Source: Petrolisthes cinctipes
Taxonomy: Eukaryota > Arthropoda > Malacostraca > Decapoda > Porcellanidae
Length of the DNA stretch: 64,000 nucleotides
Assembly (NCBI GenBank): GCA_033782935.1
Contig: JAWQEG010000259.1
Coordinates: 782,501-846,500 of the forward strand
Direction of reading: 5' to 3'
A program made the position numbers and the translations under genes. Positions 24,566 through 34,569 of this stretch are shown here, piece by piece. Each line of letters opens with the position of its first letter. Position 1 is the stretch's first letter. The notes beneath the pieces were generated by a model. It was not told the origin of the DNA. It saw only the letters and a program-made list of their open reading frames with translations, and ran no database searches.

Positions 24566-24770
24566 GGGGTGTGGGAATAGGGGGACAGGCTTGGGGGGAG
24601 GGGGTTTATGGGGATGATGGAATAGGGGGACAGGCTTGGCGGGGGGGGGGGGTAGGGGTGTGTGGGAATAGGGGACAGGCTTTCTACCCACCCCAAGCCT
24701 GTCCCCCTATTCCATCACCCCCCTAAACCCCCTCCCCCCAAGCCTGTCCCCTACTCCCGCACCCCCTTAA
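24566..24770. repeat. G-rich then C-rich inverted repeat
   Basis: Three copies of GGAATAGGGGGACAGGCTT on + are followed by their complements (AAGCCTGTCCCCCTATTCC) after a short spacer near 24685. Runs of 5-13 G face runs of C. It can form a long hairpin, and each half has quadruplex or i-motif potential. Confidence 0.85.
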
Positions 24771-24999
24771 TTGTCTTTAGTTTTAAAATGTTACTCATTT
24801 GATTGGATATATATATATATATATATATATATGTTGGTGTAGCCAGGGAGTATATTCTCTTTCAAACAAACGAGGTTGAAGGAAATGGCTTGTTCTGCAT
24901 TAATGAGTTTATTATTTATATTTTCAATATTTCTTACAGTTTTCTCAAGTCTTCACTTAGATGGTGGATAAGTGAGGCAAATGTTGAGTTGTTGGGGGA

Positions 25000-25040
25000 G
25001 GTCGACGTTTCGTCCAGTACATTGGACATCTTCAGGAGGA
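25000..25040 (-). ncRNA. Hammerhead-type ribozyme core of a Penelope-like element
   Basis: On the minus strand the sequence reads CTGAAGA, then the hairpin GTCCAATGTACTGGAC, then GAAAC and GTC. This is the CUGANGA / stem II / GAAA core of the small hammerhead motifs known in Penelope-like retroelements. It lies just 3' of the Penelope-type endonuclease on the same strand, as expected. Stem III would be very short, so self-cleavage may need a dimer. Activity is not shown by sequence. Confidence 0.6.
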
Positions 25041-25117
25041 AGTGGCGATTCTGCGTGGGTGAGGGGTATTTATCTGTTTTCCGTATGTGGGGTGGGCGGG
25101 GCCACCATATCAGAGGC

Positions 25118-25704
25118 CTAGTGATTGGTGGATGGGGGGTGGCTTCTGATTCTGACGCTACGTCTGAGTTGTTGGTTGGTTGTAGTGGTGGTGGGTAAGA
25201 TGTTAGATGCTTGTGGTGGGTCAGCAGGTGTTGGAGGTGTGGTGAGTATCCTGACGGTGTTGGTGATGTGTCGTTTTCTGGAGGGCAGTATTTGGAGGTC
25301 TTGTGTCTGGTTGTTTATAGAGGGTTGTAGGGTTTCTATGTAGATCGCTTCTAGGTAGGAGAGTCTTCTGCTGTCCGTTTCTTTGTCTAGTATGGTGGTA
25401 TTATTTACTAGTTTGTCTCGTGTCAGAGCTTGGTTGTCGTGGGTACTGTAGTGGTCTTTTATAGATCCTGACTGGAGGTGCATGGTGAGCCGACGAGACA
25501 GTGATATTTGTGTTTTACCAACATAGTGGTGAGGCTCACAGTCCACACTGTTACAGGTGTGTTGGTAAATCACGTGGTCACTGTTCATCGGTCTCTTGGA
25601 GGTAGTAGGTCGGTTGTGTAGGGTGAGGTTCGAGGTTTTTGGAGAATTGTAGTAAATTACTAGTTTGATCTCGCTGTCCAAAAACCTCGAACCTCACCCT
25701 ACAC
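25118..25704 (-). pseudogene. Penelope-like retroelement, GIY-YIG endonuclease domain, 5' truncated
   Basis: The 187-residue reading frame contains SDHVIYQHTCNSVDCEPHHY then VGKTQISLSRRLTMHLQSG. This is the GIY-YIG-type nuclease signature with the Cys-containing spacer typical of Penelope-like elements, followed by IKDHY, a catalytic-type Glu in YLEAIYIETLQPSIN and a basic tail. In these elements the domain nicks DNA for integration and follows a telomerase-like reverse transcriptase. Here the reverse transcriptase is missing: upstream the sequence turns back on itself (25618-25640 against 25680-25702) and then runs into a minisatellite. It is a truncated, dead copy. Confidence 0.8.
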
Positions 25705-26360
25705 ACCCTATAGAGATGGAGGGAAGGTATAGAGAGATGGAGGGAAGGTACAAAGAGATGTAGGGAGGGTATAGAGAGATGGAGGAATAGTAAAGAGAGA
25801 TAGGGAAGGAACAGAAAGATGGATGGAGGGAAGGTACAGAGAGAGATGGATGGAGGGAAGGTATAGAGAGAGATAGATGGAGGGAAGGTGGAGAGAGATG
25901 AATGGAGGGAAGGTGGAGAGAGATGGATGGAGGGAAGGTGGAGAGATGAATGGAGAGGTGGAGAGAGATGGATGGAGGGAAGGTAGAGAGAGATGGATGG
26001 AGGGAAGGTAGAGAGAGATGGATGGAGGGAAGGTAGATAGAGATGGATGGAGGGAAGGTAGAGCGAGATGGATGGAGGGAAGGTAGAGAGGGATGGATGG
26101 AGGGAAGGTAGAGAGAGATGGATGGAGGGAAGGTAGAGAGGGATGGATGGAGGGAAGGTAGAGAGAGATGGAGGGAGGGAAGGCAGAATGGAAAGTAGAT
26201 AGATTGAGGGAAACTAGAGAGATATATGGAAGGAAGGTAGAGAGATATATGGAGGGAAGGTAGAGAGAGATGGATGTAGGGAAGGTAGAGAGATAGTTGG
26301 AGGGAAGGTAGAGAGATCGATAGAAGGAAGGTAGAGAGATAGATAGATGGTAGTAAAGTA
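25704..26360. repeat. 25-bp minisatellite (GGATGGAGGGAAGGTAGAGA)
   Basis: About 25 copies of a purine-rich 25-bp unit, well preserved in the middle and degenerate at both edges. Because 25 is not a multiple of 3 and few stops occur, all frames stay open and give long Ser/Leu/Pro-rich minus-strand ORFs that are not genes. Confidence 0.92.
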
Positions 26361-26526
26361 GATAGAGAGATGGAAAAAGGATAAAGATTGGGTGAAAGAT
26401 TAGAATAGGAAAATACATACAAGTGTTTCAGAAAAATTCTTGCATATAAACATTTATCAGTAAAATCGTTTTATATAATATTACCGGTATGCATAGGACC
26501 AATTTTAAAATGTTTGTGATTTACTC

Positions 26527-26680
26527 GACCCTGTGATGTAGACATAAAATTTGAGGTAAATAAGTCCTTCAAATATTGCCACGAAACACAACCTAGTACT
26601 GTATATGGAAGGAGCTTGTTTCGTGGAATGGTCAGGAGGAATCAAATGCCTCCAATTATCATACATGAACGCATGGTCCT
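26527..26680. mobile_element. MITE family A copy
   Basis: It begins GACCCTGTGATGTAG and carries the family signature TCCTTCAAATATTGCCACGA and GGAGCTTGTTTCGTGG. Its right end, ATGGTCCT, is decayed. Confidence 0.75.
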
Positions 26681-26739
26681 AAAATTACGTTGAATAAAGT
26701 TGTATTAAAATTATAATGGTAGATGTTTTAAGACCTTAA

Positions 26740-26861
26740 GTGTTGGTGGCTAATCTGGAGCAACTGATTCTTCCAAACTATTCCAGGCAACAGACCACCA
26801 TAGTTAATATTAATCTGGTCCTGTATTCTAGCATAATTTGGTGGAATCAAGGCGCTCCAGT
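26740..26861. mobile_element. MITE family B copy between two TTAA sites
   Basis: Flanked by TTAA at 26736-26739 and 26862-26865. The inverted core is GATTCTTCCAAACTATTCCA facing CATAATTTGGTGGAATC. Confidence 0.7.
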
Positions 26862-26884
26862 TTAAACATAAGAATAATCAGTCC

Positions 26885-27180
26885 TTGCTGTCCCTCCTTT
26901 TCTTTGATATCCTTCCTTCGTGCCTGCAGTCCCTTTTTTCCATCTATTTCCTTCGTGCTTATTGTCCCGCGATTCCTTTTATTTCCTTTGTGCTTACTGT
27001 CCCTCCTTTCCTTCTATTTCCCTCATTCGTGCTCACTGCCCCTCCTTTCCTTCTATTTCCTTCGTCTTTGCTTTCTATCCTCTCTTTCTATTTCCTTCGT
27101 GCTTAATGTCCCCCCTTTTTTTCTATTTCCTTCGTGCTTAATGTCTTTCCCACTATTTCCTTCGTGCTTGCTGTCCTACC
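26885..27180 (+). repeat. ~35-bp minisatellite (TTCGTGCTTACTGTCCCTCC)
   Basis: About eight degenerate copies of TTCGTGCTTACTGTCCCTCC plus TTTCCTTCTATTTCC. The open frames across it are artefacts. Confidence 0.8.
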
Positions 27181-27520
27181 TCTCTGTTACCTTCTCCCAC
27201 GTTCTGCAGGGTCTTCCAGGCCTAAAGCGGTCTTTTTTTTTTTTTACCCTCAATCAATAAAAATTATAATGTCATAAATTTATGCATGTTTCAATTTCCT
27301 AAAATACTTTTTTTTTCAAGTGTTTTTAATTACCTTTAGTACAAGCCCCAACACTCTGTTGCCGCTAAAGGCCATGAAGTTATTTGATACGTGGTGCGAA
27401 ATTGATATGAGTAAATATACGTAAACAATTGTAGTAACATCATGTAAGAGAACAAAGACAACATTGATAATAATATGAAGTAATAATGATAAACATAATG
27501 TGCATCCACCGCATCACCCA

Positions 27521-27660
27521 CCCACGACACCCACTGACAGGAGCCCCTGAACATCGTGGGTCCCATCAGGGCAGACGAGGCCACATCACTCCCGCCGCCC
27601 ACTGTACAGTCGGTGGCAAAAGTCCTGTCGCCTCGCCTACCTCACCCAGATTCATAGACT
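27521..27660 (+). other. GC-rich coding-like island, possible exon
   Basis: After the acceptor-like CACCCACTGACAG, the frame EPLNIVGPIRADEATSLPPP reads with GC-rich codons in AT-rich surroundings and stays open to a TAG at about 27657. From 27608 it overlaps one end of a Tc1/mariner MITE (CAGTCGGTGGCAAAAGTCCT). No partner exon was identified, so it may be an exon remnant. Confidence 0.25.
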
Positions 27661-28037
27661 CGAGAATGCTAGGGGTGGAAAATGGATATTTTTGCCAACA
27701 GATGGCACACTGTGAGTGTGAAAGCAAGGGGTGGGGGCATTTGAGAGAGGAGGGGGTTGGAACTGTTGGGGGAATGAAGTTGGGGAAAGGAGGGGACAAG
27801 TTGTTAAAGGCTGGATTCCATACATTTCCATCAGTTTTACCATTATAATATTATGATGATCCGCCTTCATATTTACTTGGTAATCTGTTACGTTTGTATC
27901 ACATGGATGACAATATGATTTAAATACAACCCATGCAAACATATAATGAAAATATTTAAATAGATCTCCAAAATAACGTGATTTTGAAAGTCTGGTAAGT
28001 CAAAGTTGTATTAAATTATAACGTTAGATGTTTTAAG

Positions 28038-28040
<3 letters not shown>

Positions 28041-28097
<57 letters not shown>
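28041..28097. repeat. (TC)n microsatellite
   Basis: Perfect CT tract of about 28 units. Confidence 0.95.
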
Positions 28098-28102
<5 letters not shown>

Positions 28103-28812
28103 ACGTAATGATTTCATGACAAAGTTAGTTTATGGTCTTACCCTATCGTGTAATCTGATGATGAGTCAGTCAACCAGTGATGTGTAGGTATGATCATCGT
28201 ATATATGTGAAACAACTGCTATAGGCTACCGATGGTTTACGCATACGATCAAAACTAGTTGGCCTTTTCTGGGTGTGAATACAGGGTTCAGGTTTTGAAT
28301 GCAGCCACCGAACAGACAGAAAAGATGTGTTCGAGAACTTCCACGCCTTACTACAGTCTTATCACAAGACCCTAATAGATAAAAGTAAAACGTGGTGTGT
28401 AGAAAGAGGTAATACATAATGGTGTTGTTGATAATATTATGTATATTGTATTCTTTGAAAGAAATCTGTGAAACTCGCTACCACTATGATGTTATTTATT
28501 TATTTATAATGATACAATTATTAATAGTATCAATATATTAATATATATTCAACTAACTTGTTGCAGGCGAGCGTAGGCTAACCTGGTGGTTTGTTTTTTC
28601 GTCTAGTGATCAGGGAGTCAGATGTTCGATTCACGTTGATACCACTTTACCTTGAAGGTATGACAGTGGTCCTGCCCTCTTACATTATAGCAATGCTATT
28701 TGATTTCCTAAATCCTTATACAGTGGAATAATTTCTTTTTCAATTAAACGTATATATACAAATAATTTATATGTATTACGTGGTGTATCTGTGCACAAAT
28801 TAACGAAGTTAA

Positions 28813-28965
28813 GGGGATTATTTATTTTGGGTGACTTTGAGGCAAATAATTCCTCCAAACTATGCCAGGAAACACAGACTACCTCAGTATGCAAGTATTT
28901 TTTTTTTTTTTTGTAGTGTACAAAGAGTGACGTAAACTCCAAAACGACCACAACAAACGTCCCCC
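28813..28965. mobile_element. MITE family B copy abutting the piggyBac end
   Basis: TTAA at 28809-28812 and 28966-28969. The left end is GGGGATTATTTATTTTGGGT and the right end CGTCCCCC. It keeps the core ATTCCTCCAAACTATGCCAG and contains a T-run. Confidence 0.7.
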
Positions 28966-29653
28966 TTAACCCTTAATGGTCTGCATTATGATACATTTAG
29001 AAACAAAAATATTCATGGTGATTTGCTAGGTGCCATGGCATCTATGAAAAGTAATTTGACCTAACATTTCATTTTTTTTTATAAATAAAACAAATTGAGA
29101 ATTGTGTCTTTTTTGCTGACTTGAGCACTCGGTACACTTTTTGTATTTTTTTTTTGTAATTATGAAAATTACATTTAGTGCTTAAAACTTACCTGGAAAT
29201 GAAGAATACATCATAATTTGCAAAATAAATATAATTGGTTGCCTTGCTAATGGAAATATCATGGGTGTTTATAGTTTTATTTCGTGTACCCATAATGATA
29301 TAAAAAAACAGCATTTCTATGAATGGTAACCATAAGATATTGTCAATAATACATGTATATAAATAATATATATATTCTTTGGTATAAATAGTCATCAGTA
29401 ATACTGAACTAGTATCTTTTAGGAGCAATAACCTTTAGAAGGCACAGGAAAAATGTACAGTACTCCATACAAATTATACTACTCTTTGGAAAAAATGTAC
29501 AGTACTCCATACAAATTATACTACCCTTTGGAAAAAATATAAATAAGTTATCTTAGGCTAATGGCAATGTCCATTTGGCAACAGTATTTCTCACATCACA
29601 GCCTTTAGGAACAAAAACTTTGATAAGGCACAGGGAAAATGTAGCCTACAGTA

Positions 29654-29657
<4 letters not shown>

Positions 29658-29693
<36 letters not shown>
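29658..29693. repeat. (TA)n microsatellite in the piggyBac 3' region
   Basis: Perfect TA tract of about 18 units. Confidence 0.9.
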
Positions 29694-29699
<6 letters not shown>

Positions 29700-29722
29700 C
29701 CTATTCTTTGGTGCAAAATAAA

Positions 29723-31455
29723 TTATGCATGTGGCAGTGTTGATGTATCCAACTGTACCCCATGGAACTCCAGAAAGAATCCTTTCACATTAGTGATGCA
29801 CAAGTAGACTCTACACTTCATGCACTATGTGACTGGTGTGGACTTACAACCAAGCAGTTTGCACTAACTTGCACTCTTTTCTTGAGACTGACTGGGTAGT
29901 GTCCAACCTGGTCATGCCTAATTGCCTTACAGGGTATTGACTTTGTGTTACTACCTCGTCTCCTTTTCTCTGCATGCCGCTCATCAACCCCTGAGGATGA
30001 TGGTCGTCCTCTCTCCTTACATTTGATTGGTTTGTTTTACAGTCACAAGGATGAGGACAAAACCAATTTGAAATCATGCAGCCTCAGAGTTTTTGTATTA
30101 CCATCCAGTGCATTGGTGTCCCTTCCGTACAGTAACCAGGCATTACATATTGCTAAGTCTGTGAAATGAAAAAAACAGCCTATGATACCATTTTCTGGAC
30201 CTAAAAAACATTCTGTAAAAAGTAATCAGGGCATCCATTTTATCCACATTTCCCATATTGGCATTGTAGTAATTGATCATGAAAGGGCAACATACTATCG
30301 TTCCACCTTACAACTCTTACTGTGCCTGTACTTGTCTCTGTCTTTCCTTCATATTCCACAAATGCAGATTTTCCTTTAGATTTTAAATCCTTATCTGCAA
30401 TAACTTTCAATCCTGCAAGCCTGTTACTGCGAACAGTTCCCATGCACAATATACCTCTTTTGTGGATCTCTAAATACAGTGGAACTGATGAGAACAAGTT
30501 TTTGTGTTGAGGAACAGTAGAGGCCAATTTACAAACTATATTTGCACAGGACTTCAAATCAGGAAATTCCTCAACTTGAGGAGTTGTACCTACACATATA
30601 TCAACATTATGAACACTTTGAAACCCCAAGGGTTTGGTTTGGGCTTGATGTAATAACGAGGACCTCGTTTTCCTTTGTAAGGTACCATCATCTCATCTAC
30701 ATAAACATTCTGATTCATAGGAATCTTGTTGTATTTTTCATTAAAATTTTTCAAAAGTGGCCTGACTTCATACAGCTTGTTATACCCAGATGTACCTTTT
30801 TTAGGTGCTGCTGCATTATCTGCAAAATGAATATTGCTCTTTATTTTCTCCCACCTATTTCGAGACATGAAGTCTGGCACAGCCCTAATATTGGCTTCAG
30901 GACACCAATACCTACGAGTCCTATTGAGTTTCACTACACTCATGTATATGCAGATTCAAAGAAATACCTCCAGCTCATCTACTGTCAATAACAATGGTTT
31001 ACATGCATCTTTCTGTACTGCATAAAGGTTGCTCTCATTGCAAATGAGCGTCAACAAGTCTTTATCAAAAAACTACCTGAAATAATCTATAGGCTCTCCT
31101 ACATTTTCTGGATTGGGGATATGTTCTCTCCAATCTGGAATAGATTTTTCATTATTTAGCTCTGGGTCACATACTTTCCACTTCAATTTCTTTTTCAAAT
31201 ATTTGTAATTCTCTGCCTCCTCCTCCTCCCCTTCCTCTTCATTATCCACTCCATCTCTTCTTTGCTGTAATGTAGGCCCTATTGTGGTGTTGGTGTGTAG
31301 TGTGGTGTTGGTGGTGTGGTTTGACTCAGAACCACCATCTCTGCATCATCACTAGTCCTTGCATCTGATCTTGAGGTGGAAGGGAAACTCTCAAATACCG
31401 GTAGGGTTCTTCTCCTTGTTCTTCCAAGGATGACGTGTTCTTCATCTGCAGACAT
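29723..31455 (-). pseudogene. piggyBac-type transposase, frameshifted
   Basis: This DDE-type transposase would cut and paste the element at TTAA. The N-terminus is acidic with DEEHVILGRTRRRTLPVF (31455 on). The catalytic core has SVVKLNRTRRYW, MSRNRWEKIKSNIHFADN and the first Asp in YVDEMMVPYKGKRGP, then a second frame with NLFSSVPLYLEIHKRG and VRWNDSML (third Asp region). The place of the second catalytic Asp reads QHKNLF, where the family has a 'DNFFTS'-like motif, so that Asp appears lost. The C-terminal cysteine-rich finger survives in another frame: CKLLGCKS, a stop, CMKCRVYLC, then FFLEFH. Stops and shifts make it inactive. Confidence 0.82.
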
Positions 31456-31569
31456 GAAAGTACAACATGTCAGTACCATAGTAACTAGTAAAGTATAGTA
31501 CTGTACTGTAGTAACTAGTAAAGTATGGTAACAGTGCTGTCATCCATGATTTTACTAGGATTAGTAATC

Positions 31570-31576
31570 ACTATTA

Positions 31577-31610
<34 letters not shown>
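31570..31610. repeat. (TAG)n microsatellite
   Basis: About twelve AGT units beside a GAGAGTGTGT tract. Confidence 0.85.
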
Positions 31611-31639
31611 TTTAGAGAGAGAGAGTGTGTGTGTAAAGA

Positions 31640-32800
31640 CAGAAAGAGAGAGGTATGTATGTATGTAATAGTATACTGATTTGTACACTAGCGCACCACA
31701 GTCTCTAGCCCACCTGAGTTTGGGCCGGGGATATGGCTCGGATCCTTTCTGGACGACAGCCCACTCAAACGATTAAGATGCCACACAAGCACGAACATAC
31801 GTTTCGAACCGATACAAGCTTGACTCCCTGTTTGACACGTATAATTAATTGTTTTTTAAGGCTACGCAATCATATTTTGGCTGTGTGAATGCCATTTATG
31901 TATATTATCATTGCAATATACTATGCCCATAATTTACAATGAACTAGCACACGAAAGAATATTGCCAGAGGATTCATAAAATCACTAACTAAACAACACA
32001 CTTCAAATCAGCAAGTGAACTCAGAGGTTTATTCGGCGCACGCGAGCGTGTGTCCATACTGAGAGAGAGAGAGAGAGAGAGAGAGAATCATCAGACAAGA
32101 TCTGTTCACCTATGTGGCCGTCTAAGCACAGTGGCTAAAAACAATGATGGTTCCACCGCAACATAGTGACCAATAATGTGAGGATGACCAAACACAATTT
32201 AAAACATATACTGGATAGGGCTATAAGAAACAACAATTTCCTACACATTAATCAACTGACATTTTATACGTTCTCAATATTATCTTACAATAATTCCATC
32301 TTTTCATACGGAGAGGAGACACACTGCTGGTGTTTCGGAGTCACACACGCAATATTCTTCATGTTCATTTTCATGTTAATCTCACCTTACTTTTGTTAAT
32401 GTTAATCAGCCAGAGCATGGATACATAGGGGACTGTAATTACTGCATATTGATATAAAAATTAAATTTCACTGCATGCCATAGTCATACAAATACGGTGG
32501 TATCTCATTATCAAATGCTCGGCCTATACAACAATGTCGATTTTATTTAATGTGAAGTAATAAATAATATCTGAAAAGCAACGCCATTTTAATCAGATCA
32601 CACACGGCAGAATGACTGAAAGAATGAAGAATGAGTTTGAGGAAAACACTGAGCTTCAGGACGAAGCTTATTGGTATATTTTTTTGTGTCCCTCTTTCAT
32701 GCAAATATTTGAGGAATTAAAATGCAGTAAATAAATATATTAATTTTTGCAGCCAAACTACTATTATATAGTATAACTACAGAAAGAGTTGTATATAAGG
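31640..32800. other. Spacer without recognised gene
   Basis: Apart from a (GA)n tract at 32061-32086, I see no coding character, no inverted-repeat element and no RNA gene. Confidence 0.45.
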
Positions 32801-33101
32801 TTTACATGACACAGTGAGTCAGTCTCGCCCCAACCTTGTTGGTGTGAAGACGTTCTCCTGGCGCTCTGCCTGAATTCTTGTTTTGTGTTGCTTTTACACT
32901 CTTGCTTGTGTGTTGTTGTTTGTATTGTTTGTGCATTCTTGTTTGTGTGTTGTTGTTTTTGTGGTGTTGCTGGTGTTGTTTGTCTGTTGTGATTCTGTGT
33001 ATTGTATTGTTGTGATTGTCTGTGTGTGTGTGTCCTTGGCTGATTGAGTGTTCAGTTGTTCGTGTTGTTGTTTGCCACCCATCTAGGCCTTGCCTGGCCA
33101 G

Positions 33102-34475
33102 ATGGAGAACGCGGATTCGGATGTGGCTTCCTGCCTGGAGGCTGACTTGGCCATGTCGGAAGAGGATGAGTCTCCTATCGAGGATCACTGGCCTGAGCTG
33201 CCTTCTCGCAACCCTACCCCCTCTCCTCGGTCACTCCGCAGCTCAGGTTGCAGCCTTCCACCTCCTCAACCTCTACCAAGCGACCCGTTGATGCCTCGTC
33301 TGACTCCTTGCAGGATTCCGATGGTGTGGACTGTTTGCCTCCGGCTGCCAAGACTGCCAAGGGTGCTTCAGCTGTGCATGACGTACCTTCTCTGCCTCAA
33401 CATGGTGTTTCTTCCTTGTATACCAACTCCATGCCCTCGTCCAACCTTCCTGCTTTTGCCCCAAGAAATGCCTATGTCAAGCTCTCCTTCTCTGGGAACC
33501 TATCTACAGACACAAACCTGCGTTGGTTGTCTGATGTCAACAGGGCCTTCCAGCTGCAGCGTGAACTGGCTGAAGTGAAGATGGCTGCTGTCACCTCCCG
33601 GTTTGTCTACATCTCTAGGAAGCGTCAGGACATCATTGATAGAGTGAAGGCTGGTGAATTTTTGTCTCTGCCTCTCATTCTTGAAGACTCACCCGAGAGG
33701 CCTCGTAAGTTCCCCAGCTACATCCTTACCCGTTTTCCTATTGATGTTGATCCGAAACTTGCTAAGGGATACCCTGGTGTGTACTTTGCCCGTCGTTCTT
33801 TCCAAGATGGTTCCCCCATTATTCCCCCGTATTGTTGTTGTCTGGAGTCAACCCGATCCACCTCCAAATGAGATTTCCTTTGATTTCCTCCCATGTCTTC
33901 CACCGTGTGAGGTGAGGAAACTTCATAATGACCAGCCTTGGTGCTACAGGTGCTGGGGAGTTGGGCATATCTCCCGGTACTGTTCTGCCAGGCCGAAGTG
34001 TGCATGGTGTGGCGCCGACCATGATTCCAAGACGTGTCCTGTCAGGGGTGAACCATCACGTCCTGCTGCCTCCACCTCTGAGCCTTCACCTCCTGAGGAT
34101 ACGTCTCGATGGAAGTGTCCACGATGCCTTCAGCCAGGGGTTAATGTGTGGCATGGATGTACTCGACGTCAGGTCCAGGCTCGTGTCTCTACTATTGCTC
34201 CCCCTCCACCACCACCACCTCCCCAGTCTGCTCCTCCTACCAGCCCTGCCTCGCCTCCAGACCTGGGCCTCCGCAAGTCTGTTGCTACCCTCATGGCACA
34301 ATGTACGGACCTCGAGAACCGCTTTTCTGCCCTTGAAGCCAGGATTGATGGCTGGTTACCGCGCAGGCTGCCAATGACTCCAAACTCTCCACCTTGGTCG
34401 AGAGGCCCAGCAGGCCATCATCTCAACTGTCACTACCCTTACCGAAAAGATGGATACTGTTGCATCTGGCCTTGA
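33102..34475 (+). pseudogene. LINE ORF1, gag-like protein with three Cys/His knuckles, frameshifted
   Basis: It starts MENADSDVASCLEADLAMSE, shifts frame near 33250 (STSSTSTKRPVDASSDSLQD), and shifts again near 33830. The body has NAYVKLSFSGNLSTDTNLRW and FPSYILTRFPIDVDPKL, an RNA-binding-like segment. The knuckles are CYRCWGVGHISRYC, CAWCGADHDSKTC and CPRCLQPGVNVWHGC, followed by a Pro-rich stretch and a coiled-coil-like ATLMAQCTDLENRFSALEAR. It would bind element RNA. Two shifts make it non-functional. Confidence 0.78.
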
Positions 34476-34569
34476 AAAGATTTTCGAGTCAGTACCTTCT
34501 CCTGGTCCATCTTCTTCTCCAGGTCGCTCATCTGCCCCCACTCACCAGACTTCTACCTCCAAATACAGA

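Larger units (their letters stand above)
28970..31480 (-). mobile_element. piggyBac transposon, degenerate
   Basis: The left end CCCTTAATGGTCTGCATTAT follows a TTAA (28966-28969), fitting piggyBac termini that start CCY next to TTAA. The transposase runs on the minus strand inside. The opposite terminus was not identified with confidence beyond 31480. Confidence 0.6.

Noticed and set aside
25694..26422. Overlapping 236- and 242-codon Ser/Leu/Pro-rich ORFs on -
   Set aside because: They translate the 25-bp minisatellite in two frames; no start context and no domain.
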